A stretch of 13,597 nt of DNA from the NCBI GenBank assembly GCA_018715855.1, contig DVKW01000068.1, positions 1-13,597 on the forward strand, written 5' to 3'. The position numbers and the translations under genes were made by a program. Under the pieces are notes generated by a model. The model made no database searches. It was not told where the DNA came from and saw only the letters and a list, made by a program, of their open reading frames with translations. Below, in pieces: positions 1-6,147 of this stretch. The stretch is from Candidatus Galligastranaerophilus intestinigallinarum. GTDB taxonomy: Bacteria; Cyanobacteriota; Vampirovibrionia; Gastranaerophilales; Gastranaerophilaceae. Every line of letters starts with the position of its first letter. The first letter of the stretch is position 1.

Positions 1-358
1 CTTTTTTAATATCTTTCATTGCTTTAATTCCAAAAGGCGTTGCAGCGTTTGACAGGCCAAGAGCATTTGCTGTTATATTAAGCGCAATGTTTGAAAATGC
101 AGGGGAATTTTTTGGCAGTTCATTAAAAATCAATTTTAAAATAGGGGATATTAATTTTGAAATTAAATTAATTAACCCTGATTTTTGTGCAATTTTTGCA
201 ATGCCAAGCCAAAAGGCCATAATGCCTATCAGCCCTATTGAAACTTGAACTGCTCTTTGAGAGGCGTTTAAAAGTTCGTTTGTAACTTCTTCAATTTTCC
301 CTGTGTAAATTGCAGTTATTATTGATATTAAAATTAAAAATACAAAGATATAATTCAT
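1..358 (-). CDS. spmA: SpmA-like nucleoside-recognition (Gate) domain membrane protein, 3' end cut by window
   Basis: Translating the minus strand from the ATG at 358-356 gives 119 codons open to the window edge, so the C-terminal part is missing. A hydrophobic N-terminus (MNYIFVFLILISIITAIYTG) is followed by a second helix (about residues 40-55, GLIGIMAFWLGIAKIAQKSG). Near residue 100 lies the hallmark A-N-x-L-G-L-S-N-A-A-T-P-x-G-I-K-A-M, which matches the SpmA half of the SpmA/SpmB pair in the nucleoside-recognition Gate family. In Bacillus SpmA is needed for spore core dehydration. In non-sporulating bacteria its role is unknown, with transport a plausible guess. No good Shine-Dalgarno sequence precedes the start. 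The product is an inner-membrane protein. A spmB partner, or a fused SpmB half, would lie beyond the left edge. The family call is confident; the biochemical role is not. Confidence 0.82.
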   Translation of the reverse strand, partial: MNYIFVFLILISIITAIYTGKIEEVTNELLNASQRAVQVSIGLIGIMAFWLGIAKIAQKSGLINLISKLISPILKLIFNELPKNSPAFSNIALNITANALGLSNAATPFGIKAMKDIKK

Positions 359-503
359 TTATTTGATTTTACGGCAAAAATCATTAACCATATTAGTAAG
401 AATTTAAAAAAATCGGTCGTTTGAATGAATAAAGGAAAGGTAAATCAAGCTATACTTCTTTGTATGGGAGAATAGGTTTTAATTGCCTTAAAAAGGATAT
501 AAA

Positions 504-2096
504 TTGTTCAACTATAATTTAATAAATCCTGTAAATATTCATTACAGAAAGTACCCAAACAATAGTGAGGGTGCTAAAGGCGCTGTTAATAATGATGAAC
601 AATCGCAATATAAAAAGCCTGTTTCATCCGATGAAAATAATAACCAAAGAAGATTTCCAAACGGCAATAAAGTTGCAATAGACTATACAAAAAACCAAGT
701 TAATATCTCTCAAATACTTCAAGATTTCAGAAGTACAATTTCTGCTATTAATTCCCCTGATAGCGTGGTTAATGAAGTTGAACAATATTTGGGTTTGGTT
801 GGAAAAGAAAGCGAAAAGGCCGAACCTTCCCGTGAAATTGTGCTGTCAAATCTGAAAAATGCTGCAAGAATAACGGATAAATACATTCAAGACAGCTTAA
901 AAAAACCGTCCAGAGTGGTGCAAGATTGGGTGGATGCTTTGTTTTTGCAAAATATTAATTTGAAAGCAGACCCAAATGAAGTAAATGAAGAATTTAGAGT
1001 TAAAATTCCAAAAAAACAAACTTCAGCTGCAGAACAATATCAACAAACGCAAGCAACTCCCCATACAGGCGGCATTAAGCCTTTAGCGGAAGATACGGTT
1101 AGTTTTTCTTCGCCAATTCCGAATGAAACGGCTTATGAACCGCAAATTCAAGAAGAACAACAAGAAGAAACCTATAATTATTTAGCCGAAGACAGCTATA
1201 TTGAATCATCCTATGGAATAGATGCTCCAAGTGAACCCATTTATACAATTGATTCAACCCCGATTCAAACGGTTGAAACGGTTGATTATCAACCCGAACA
1301 ATATATTTTAGATGCGCAAGCTGAACCTGAACCCATATCTCCCTATAGCCCGACAACAGAAAACGATGAACTTGCAAAAGAAGTTTTATTGCAAGGAAAA
1401 GCTGTTTTTGAAGACGGGGGCGACATTTATTCAACCTTAAAACTTTATGATGAAGCCTTAAGCTTAATTGAAGGCAGCGAAAACGTTAATTTAAAATCTG
1501 CAATTTATTTTGAAAGGGCAAAAATTTTTGATTCCTTTGATTACCCCGAACTTGCTCTTATAGATTACCATAAGGCAACAAAATCAACCGATGGCAACCT
1601 AAGAGCCCAGTCAAGAATTAAAATGGGCAATATTTATGATGATTACGTTCAAATTGACCCTGCAATCGATCAATATTCTTTAGCAATTGAAGATTCCGAA
1701 GAAGCCGAAAACCCCCAAGGCAAAACAAAAGCACTAAGGTGTTTAGCTTCACTTTTTGCACGCATATATGATATTCAATCAACCGAAAGCTTTAATGATT
1801 TAGCTCTTGAATCCGCCAAAGAAACAAGCAATCCTAAAATTATTGCAAAAACTTATATGGAAGCAGCTGAAAACTACAGATATATTGGCGAAGATAAAAA
1901 GGCCCTGCAAGTTTATGCAACACTTGCACAAGAAGAACTTGTTCAAGACGACTATGAAACATTAGCTCAAAATTATATGGAAGCATCCGCCCTTATGGAT
2001 AAAAAAGGAAACGAGCAAAAGTCTTATGCCCTTATGCTTAAATCAAAAGAATATCAAAGGCTTGCAAGGTTAAGAAGGGCAAATTCATTAAGCTAG
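504..2096 (+). CDS. TPR-repeat protein of unknown function with low-complexity middle
   Basis: The 530-residue reading frame starts at TTG 504. I chose this start because an AAAAGGA ribosome binding site lies 6-7 bases upstream and no in-frame ATG occurs nearby. There is no signal peptide or membrane span. Three parts can be seen: an Asn/Ser/Lys-rich N-terminal tail (residues 1-60), a helical block (about 62-160, from NQVNISQILQDFRSTISAIN to DWVDALFLQNINLKAD), and an acidic Pro/Glu/Gln/Tyr-rich linker (about 170-285). The C-terminal half (about 288-525) is made of helix pairs with TPR spacing, for example A-x-x-x-Y-D-E-A-L-S-L and A-I-Y-F-E-R-A-K-I-F-D-S-F-D-Y-P-E-L-A. The fold is therefore a cytoplasmic protein-protein scaffold, and its partner cannot be told. 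A -10-like TATACT lies at 451-456 without a clear -35. The gene converges on the nucleotidase gene with only four bases between the stop codons. Confidence 0.8.
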   Translation: MFNYNLINPVNIHYRKYPNNSEGAKGAVNNDEQSQYKKPVSSDENNNQRRFPNGNKVAIDYTKNQVNISQILQDFRSTISAINSPDSVVNEVEQYLGLVGKESEKAEPSREIVLSNLKNAARITDKYIQDSLKKPSRVVQDWVDALFLQNINLKADPNEVNEEFRVKIPKKQTSAAEQYQQTQATPHTGGIKPLAEDTVSFSSPIPNETAYEPQIQEEQQEETYNYLAEDSYIESSYGIDAPSEPIYTIDSTPIQTVETVDYQPEQYILDAQAEPEPISPYSPTTENDELAKEVLLQGKAVFEDGGDIYSTLKLYDEALSLIEGSENVNLKSAIYFERAKIFDSFDYPELALIDYHKATKSTDGNLRAQSRIKMGNIYDDYVQIDPAIDQYSLAIEDSEEAENPQGKTKALRCLASLFARIYDIQSTESFNDLALESAKETSNPKIIAKTYMEAAENYRYIGEDKKALQVYATLAQEELVQDDYETLAQNYMEASALMDKKGNEQKSYALMLKSKEYQRLARLRRANSLS

Positions 2097-2100
2097 GCTT

Positions 2101-3852
2101 TTATGCGCTATAACCATTTATAGCAGCAGTTGATTTTAAGTTTTCAATTCTTGATAAAAGAAGCGGGCTGTAGCTTGTTAAAAGCGCAGTTTTAACTGTA
2201 GGGTTTTTACCATCAGGTGTAATGGCTGCTTGGCTTTGAACAGGTTCACTTGTTTGTTTTTTGCTGCTAACGCTTCTTATTGAACCGTCTTCTTCAATAA
2301 TTTTAATTCTGCCGTCATCTTTAACCGTTAAATTGTCTTTATTTGGCATTTTGTTAAGATAATCAATTAATAATTTATCTTTATCAAAATCAAAAGTTTG
2401 TTCAATTTGGCTGTTTTCGTGTGTTTCCGGAATAAAAGCGGGATATTCCGTTCCTTTTGCAACAAAGCTGTCGTAGCAAACTTTGTATGTTTTATTAGAG
2501 GGGTTATTTATATCAATCGGGGTTTTGTTTCCGTTTTTATCTATAAAATAAAGTTCTTTTAAGTTTCCTTTTGAATCTGCCGTATAGCTTAACCCTGATG
2601 TGTGCAAAATGCCGGGTTCGCCTGTTTTGTGGTTCATTGTAGCTTGAAGAGAATCTTTAATTGCTTGAACAATTTCTTTTTCTGTCATTTGTTTTACAAG
2701 CAATGTATTTTTAAGCGGCGTTGATTCAGATATATCTCTTCTTGTTATTGTGCCTTTTTTGGGAACTTTTCTTGTATTTGCCGCATTAATAAATGCAATA
2801 TCTGCCCCAAGTTCGTTTTTCATTGCATCTGCCATTAGTAATGTCCAAGCGCAAGGGGTAATTCTTCTGTTATCAGGCATGGGGTCAATATCTTCTGCCA
2901 TTGCAACTTTTGGAGATTTCCCCAAAGCTGCGTCTTTTATATAGCTTAAAACAACATTTTTATCTTGGCTTGTTTGAATTAAATTATTTTCAGCTGAAAC
3001 AGGAACGCCGTTTTCATCAAATTCAACATCCAAAACGCCTACATTTTTTGCATTTTCGCCTGTTTGAACAATAATTATGGGGTTATTATCTGCATTATTA
3101 AATAAGTTTTCATTCGGCTTAATGTCTTTTACTTCCGTGTGGGAATGGCCGCCCACAATAATATCTACCCCGTGGAGTTTTGGTGCAATTTCTTTATCTT
3201 TGTCGTTTCCTATGTGTGAAACCAAAATAATTTTATTTACGCCTTGTTCGGTTAATTTTCTTGCTTCTTCGTTCACAATTGCAACAGATTCATTAATGTC
3301 ATAGGGCCTTATGCCTTCCATTTTTTTATCGTCTGCCCCTGTTACTTTTTCCAAATCAAAAGGCAATAAGCCAATAATGCCGTATTTGTTGCCATTTACA
3401 TCAATTACGGTTGATTTTTGAACGTTTTTATAAAATTCTGAATTATTTGGGGTTTTGGCGTTTGCTGCTAAAAATTTTGTTTTATCGGGGTTTAAAAATT
3501 TATAAAATGTGCTTATTGTTGAATCAAATTCGTGGTTTCCGACAGCCGAAGCGTCTATTCCCATTCTATTTAAAAGATTGATTACAACTTGGTTTTTTTT
3601 GCTGTCGCCGCCAGAAAAGTTATCTCCTGCAGATAATTTTAAGGTATCAACATTTTCTTTTTGGGTTTCACGGTCAAATTTATCTGAAGCTGCAATCATG
3701 CCCGCCATATTGTCAATATTGCCGTGCATATCGTTAATATAAAAAACGCTTAATTTTGTTCTTTTTTGAATGGGGTTTGTTTGAACAGCTTGATTAGCCC
3801 CGGTTTGAGGGAGATATGAAAAATTTTGATTTGTTAAACCTGAATTCATCAT
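2101..3852 (-). CDS. 5'-nucleotidase / UshA-type metallophosphatase without a signal peptide
   Basis: This is a 583-residue two-domain phosphoesterase. The N-terminal calcineurin-like domain has all the metal-binding blocks in order: D41-x-H43 (INDMHGN), A-G-D77, G-N-H107-E-F-D, S-H213-I-G-N-D and G-G-H236-S-H238-T. The C-terminal 5'-nucleotidase domain (about 325-520) shows the G-A-D-I-A-F-I-N block, followed by A-A-N-T-R where family members usually have S/G-G-G-I-R, and H-T-S-G-L-S-Y where Q-x-S-G-x-x-Y is usual. The family hydrolyses nucleoside 5'-monophosphates, UDP-sugars or 2',3'-cyclic nucleotides, normally outside the cytoplasm. Here no hydrophobic signal segment precedes the catalytic domain. 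There is instead a 33-residue polar tail, and a second Asn/Ser/Gln-rich tail at the C-terminus. Two adjacent ATGs are possible starts, neither with a clear Shine-Dalgarno sequence. The gene begins 44 bases after the stop of the DtxR-like regulator, so co-transcription is likely. The enzyme class is firm; substrate and location are open. Confidence 0.88.
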   Translation of the reverse strand: MMNSGLTNQNFSYLPQTGANQAVQTNPIQKRTKLSVFYINDMHGNIDNMAGMIAASDKFDRETQKENVDTLKLSAGDNFSGGDSKKNQVVINLLNRMGIDASAVGNHEFDSTISTFYKFLNPDKTKFLAANAKTPNNSEFYKNVQKSTVIDVNGNKYGIIGLLPFDLEKVTGADDKKMEGIRPYDINESVAIVNEEARKLTEQGVNKIILVSHIGNDKDKEIAPKLHGVDIIVGGHSHTEVKDIKPNENLFNNADNNPIIIVQTGENAKNVGVLDVEFDENGVPVSAENNLIQTSQDKNVVLSYIKDAALGKSPKVAMAEDIDPMPDNRRITPCAWTLLMADAMKNELGADIAFINAANTRKVPKKGTITRRDISESTPLKNTLLVKQMTEKEIVQAIKDSLQATMNHKTGEPGILHTSGLSYTADSKGNLKELYFIDKNGNKTPIDINNPSNKTYKVCYDSFVAKGTEYPAFIPETHENSQIEQTFDFDKDKLLIDYLNKMPNKDNLTVKDDGRIKIIEEDGSIRSVSSKKQTSEPVQSQAAITPDGKNPTVKTALLTSYSPLLLSRIENLKSTAAINGYSA

Positions 3853-3896
3853 ACAAAGCTAAAACATCTGAACAAAAAAAATTGCCTATGTAATTA

Positions 3897-4403
3897 TTAA
3901 CCTTTACATTTTGGCTTTGAATTGTTACTTAAACAATTTTCGATACAATTAGCGCACTTTTCAGACATTTCGCCATTTTCCATATAGCTTTTAATGCCAT
4001 CAAACCAGCTTGGAACTTCAGCAGGGCAAAAGCTTATAAAATCAAGAAAATGATTAAATCTTTCAATTAAATTTTCATCAATATAATATTCAAGTTTTTC
4101 TGTTTGATTTTTTAATTCTTCCCCGTCTAAAAGAAGAAACTTATTGAAAAATTTTGAAACTATTTCTTTTTTCAATTCAATTTCTTTTGCATATTTTTTG
4201 CCTAAATCTGTTATTATTATTCCTTTATAAGGTTTATATTCAACATAACCTTTTTTTTGAAGCCCTTTTACAAATTCTAAAACACTTGCAGCATTGTGGC
4301 CTGTTATATCCCCTAAATTTTTAGGTGAAAGTTTTTTATTTTCTTTTGATAAAAAATAAACAACAGATAAATATTTTTCCAAACTTTTTGTTAATTTTTC
4401 CAT
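3897..4403 (-). CDS. DtxR/MntR-family metal-dependent transcriptional regulator with C-terminal Cys cluster
   Basis: This 168-residue DNA-binding protein has a DtxR-type winged helix at the N-terminus: K-Y-L-S-V-V-Y-F-L (about 10-18), the recognition-helix region around residues 25-50, and the wing Y-K-P-Y-K-G-I-I-I-T-D-L-G-K-K-Y-A (about 56-72). The dimerisation/metal domain follows (about 75-125). Classical members bind Mn2+ or Fe2+ through His and Glu residues in the motifs H-R-x-x-E and E-H. Here those places read L-K-K-E-I-V-S-K-F-F and T-E-K-L-E-Y-Y, so the usual histidines are absent. In exchange five cysteines sit at C126 (F-C-P), C150, C153, C157 and C166, which suggests a metal or Fe-S site. 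A good AGGA site lies six bases before the ATG. A palindrome in the promoter region (4414-4438) fits autoregulation. The downstream nucleotidase gene is probably in the same transcript. The family is clear; the effector is not. Confidence 0.85.
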   Translation of the reverse strand: MEKLTKSLEKYLSVVYFLSKENKKLSPKNLGDITGHNAASVLEFVKGLQKKGYVEYKPYKGIIITDLGKKYAKEIELKKEIVSKFFNKFLLLDGEELKNQTEKLEYYIDENLIERFNHFLDFISFCPAEVPSWFDGIKSYMENGEMSEKCANCIENCLSNNSKPKCKG

Positions 4404-4413
4404 TTTAAATTCC

Positions 4414-4438
4414 TATGGTATGCCATAAATATACCATA
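4414..4438. promoter_or_regulatory. Palindromic candidate operator of the DtxR-like regulator
   Basis: TATGGTAT (4414-4421) and ATACCATA (4431-4438) form a perfect 8-base inverted repeat with a 9-base spacer. A third half-site lies inside: TATGG-TATG-CCATA (4414-4427) is itself a perfect inverted repeat. The site is 11 bases upstream of the regulator's ATG and covers a -10-like TATATT (minus strand 4433-4428), so binding there would block transcription. DtxR-family operators are A/T-flanked palindromes of this type, but this sequence differs from the known consensus boxes that I recall. Confidence 0.55.
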
Positions 4439-4477
4439 TCCAACAAAACAAAAAATCGGGTAAATGCCTTAAAACTT

Positions 4478-5854
4478 TTATTTAAAAGCGCTGAAGGTTT
4501 CATTTATTTTATTGTTAAAAATTTTGTGTGAAGCTTCAAAATTGGCTTCATTGCCTTCATTTTTGTGGGTTTTATTGTATCTGTATTGTGTCCAAAGCCT
4601 TGTAATTAATGAAAGAGTAAAGCCCATAAAAAGCAAGCTGAATGCATATGGAACACCTGTTATAATTGCTTTTTCTTTTGTTAATCGTTTTAGTTCGTCT
4701 TTTGCATTTGTATTTTTTAATTTCGAAATATTTTCCGCTAAATTTGGCAAATCTGCGCTTTTCGGTACATCTTGAATTTTGCCGTTTGCGCCTTTTTTAA
4801 TTAAATCGGGGAATTTATTTTTAGCGGCAAGAATTTTTTTGAAGCCGTTATCAAATAATGCGCTTCCAAATATTGTATAGAAAACAACCAAAGGAACTCT
4901 TGTCCAAACTTCTTTTTTGTCTAATTCACCCCTGTCTTCAGCTGCTTTTGAATAGCCAAAAAGCCCTGAAATTGCAGTTAATGCCAATTGCCCTTTAGAT
5001 AGTGCTAATTTGCCTTTTTCTTCATCAAAATCAAGCTTTGTATATTCATCTAAAAATTTATCTACGCCTTCTTTTTTAATTCCTATTTTATGAAGCCCCT
5101 TTGAAATTTGTTTGCCGGGTTCTAATAAAATTTCAGATGCTTTTTGCAATTTATCTGATTTTGCGCCGAATTTTGCAAGCGCTATGCCGCCAAGAAGGGC
5201 TGCTGTTGAATAAATTGCAGCTTTTTTAAGCTGACGGATTGAATTTTTTTCAACTTTTTCTTTTAATTTTTTATCATCTTTTTTGCTTTTGCCTGATTTA
5301 TCCAAATTTGCAATGTCGTTGAAATCTGCTTTATTAAAGGTTTTTAGGGTAAATAAATTTTTAGCGAAGCTTAAATTATATTCTGCAATCGGAATAGCGG
5401 CGCATGCAAGCGCTATTCCTGCTTTTGTTGCAACAGATTGCCTTTTAATAGTATCAGTTAAATTTTCATTATTTTTAATGGCTTCAACACTTTTTGGAAT
5501 TAATTCAACAACTTTATCTTTAACATTTTTTTCTTGCACGGCTTTAAAAATTTTATTTCTATATAAATGTTCCCCTAAAAGTGGCGGTGCAAAATAAAAA
5601 ATGCCGGATTCCAAAAATTCTAAAAAGCTCATTTCTGCAAAATCTGCAGGGCTTCTTGAAAAAATTGCCTTCGGCGCCCAGTTTGTTGCCGTGTCTTGAA
5701 TAAATCTTGTGCTTGATAAATTTTCCTGTGACTTAATAAACTTGTCTAAAACCTTTGTCCCAAAATCCATAGCAGAATATGGGTTTGATTTAAAGCTTGG
5801 TTTTGAATTGTTATTTGAGTAATTTTTATTATTATAATTTTCTACTTTTAACAT
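4478..5854 (-). CDS. Multi-span membrane protein of unknown function
   Basis: I do not recognise a named family for this 458-residue protein. It has a polar Asn/Ser/Lys-rich N-terminus containing P19-S-F-K-S-N. A region around residues 45-110 (R-S-P-A-D-F-A-E-M-S-F-L-E-F-L-E) looks like a conserved domain. Hydrophobic stretches that could be membrane helices lie at about 82-96, 142-158, 211-228, 284-300, 319-335 and 396-419, with Lys-rich loops between them. No cleavable signal peptide is visible. The start is set by the ATG at 5854 with an AAAGGG element seven bases upstream. Its transcript begins far upstream (about 6037) and carries a leader ORF and several hairpins, so expression is probably controlled after initiation. 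The next gene in the same direction, the DtxR-like regulator, has its own candidate promoter. The style resembles lineage-specific Gastranaerophilales proteins, which is an impression and not a search result. Confidence 0.75.
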   Translation of the reverse strand: MLKVENYNNKNYSNNNSKPSFKSNPYSAMDFGTKVLDKFIKSQENLSSTRFIQDTATNWAPKAIFSRSPADFAEMSFLEFLESGIFYFAPPLLGEHLYRNKIFKAVQEKNVKDKVVELIPKSVEAIKNNENLTDTIKRQSVATKAGIALACAAIPIAEYNLSFAKNLFTLKTFNKADFNDIANLDKSGKSKKDDKKLKEKVEKNSIRQLKKAAIYSTAALLGGIALAKFGAKSDKLQKASEILLEPGKQISKGLHKIGIKKEGVDKFLDEYTKLDFDEEKGKLALSKGQLALTAISGLFGYSKAAEDRGELDKKEVWTRVPLVVFYTIFGSALFDNGFKKILAAKNKFPDLIKKGANGKIQDVPKSADLPNLAENISKLKNTNAKDELKRLTKEKAIITGVPYAFSLLFMGFTLSLITRLWTQYRYNKTHKNEGNEANFEASHKIFNNKINETFSAFK

Positions 5855-5875
5855 TTTTTGCCCTTTTAATTTTTG

Positions 5876-5908
5876 AAACTAAAAAACCGTCTTAGTTTTT
5901 GGCGGCTT
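5876..5908 (-). repeat. Second alternative hairpin set in the leader
   Basis: On the minus strand AAGCCG (5908-5903) can pair with CGGTTT (5889-5884), which is followed by three more T's. AAACTAA (5898-5892) can alternatively pair with TTAGTTT (5882-5876). AAGCCG is also needed for the outer stem closed by GCGGCTTA (5952-5945), so these foldings exclude one another. Whether they form is inferred from base pairing only. Confidence 0.4.
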
Positions 5909-5944
5909 AAAAAAGAATTAAAAATGTTTTCACATTCGAAATTC
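5909..5944 (-). terminator. Terminator-like hairpin overlapping the end of the leader ORF
   Basis: Minus strand: the arms GAATTTCGAATGT (5944-5932) and ACATTTTTAATTC (5927-5915) pair over 13 positions with two mismatches (T-T, C-T) and one G-U. They are closed by a GAAA tetraloop and followed by six T's (5914-5909). The stem is AU-rich, so it would be weak alone. An outer 8-bp stem, GCGGCTTA (5952-5945) with TAAGCCGC (5909-5902), can extend it around a bulge of T's. The TGA stop of the 26-codon ORF (5932-5930) falls at the loop, so a ribosome finishing that ORF would cover the 5' arm. Confidence 0.5.
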
Positions 5945-6010
5945 TAAGCCGCAGTCGGGCATCTGCATTATAAACATTGTTGTTGTCATATTTTCGGTTA
6001 GTGATGACAT
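5930..6010 (-). CDS. Possible 26-residue Met-rich leader peptide
   Basis: The minus-strand ATG at 6010-6008 opens a 26-codon frame ending at TGA 5932-5930. The peptide begins M-S-S-L-T-E-N-M-T-T-T-M-F-I-M and ends Q-M-P-D-C-G-L-E-F-R-M, with six Met and four Thr. A good ribosome binding site, AAGGAAG (6026-6020), stands nine bases upstream. A near-consensus promoter lies upstream of that, giving a short leader of about 27 bases. The ORF has no membrane segment and no resemblance I know. Its stop codon lies in the loop of a terminator-like hairpin. The position, composition and overlap fit a regulatory leader peptide for the membrane protein gene at 5854-4478. A free-standing small protein is the alternative. 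Translation is not proven from sequence alone. Confidence 0.5.
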   Translation of the reverse strand: MSSLTENMTTTMFIMQMPDCGLEFRM

Positions 6011-6043
6011 CGAAAAAAACTTCCTTAGTCTAAAAGCTTTTTT

Positions 6044-6072
6044 AATATAAATAAAAATTTTTTTCGTGTCAA
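6044..6072 (-). promoter_or_regulatory. Sigma-70-type promoter for leader ORF and membrane protein gene
   Basis: On the minus strand there is a perfect -35 TTGACA (6072-6067), a 17-base spacer and a -10 TATATT (6049-6044), which predicts a start near 6037. This is the best promoter match in the window. It points away from the ilvE promoter, and only 15 bases separate the two -35 boxes. Confidence 0.7.
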
Positions 6073-6087
6073 TAATACAATTTTTTC

Positions 6088-6117
6088 TTGCAAAAAACTG
6101 TTACGATATTATATAAT
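6088..6117 (+). promoter_or_regulatory. Sigma-70-type promoter of ilvE
   Basis: A -35 TTGCAA (6088-6093), an 18-base spacer and a consensus -10 TATAAT (6112-6117) predict a start near 6124, about 24 bases before the ilvE ATG. The short leader leaves no room for an attenuator or T-box. Control, if any, would be by a DNA-binding protein in the space shared with the divergent promoter. Confidence 0.7.
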
Positions 6118-6147
6118 CGCATATGGTTTTATTGGAGAAATTTTCAA

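Noticed and set aside
1099..1434. Open frame on the minus strand opposite the TPR gene
   Set aside because: It lies wholly inside a clear coding region on the other strand, has no recognisable domain and no ribosome binding site. The same holds for the other opposite-strand frames at 2750-3742, 4512-5597, 9779-10087, 10485-10709, 11563-11763, 11976-12185 and 12400-12726.
2107..2124. Hairpin GCTATAA-CCAT-TTATAGC at the convergent ends of two genes
   Set aside because: A perfect 7-bp stem, but it is inside the last codons of the nucleotidase gene and has no T-run on either side, so a terminator call is not justified.
5876..5909. Resemblance of AAAAACTAAG in the leader to the tail of a preQ1-I riboswitch
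   Set aside because: The C-rich loop and upstream stem of that aptamer are not present, and the downstream gene has no link to queuosine.
6088..6147. In-frame extension of ilvE back to TTG 6088
   Set aside because: It would begin inside the -35 box and run through the -10 element; the ATG at 6148 has a good ribosome binding site and gives the usual 340-residue length.
6118..6147. T-box or other amino acid riboswitch before ilvE
   Set aside because: The predicted leader is only about 24 bases, and no T-box sequence is present upstream.
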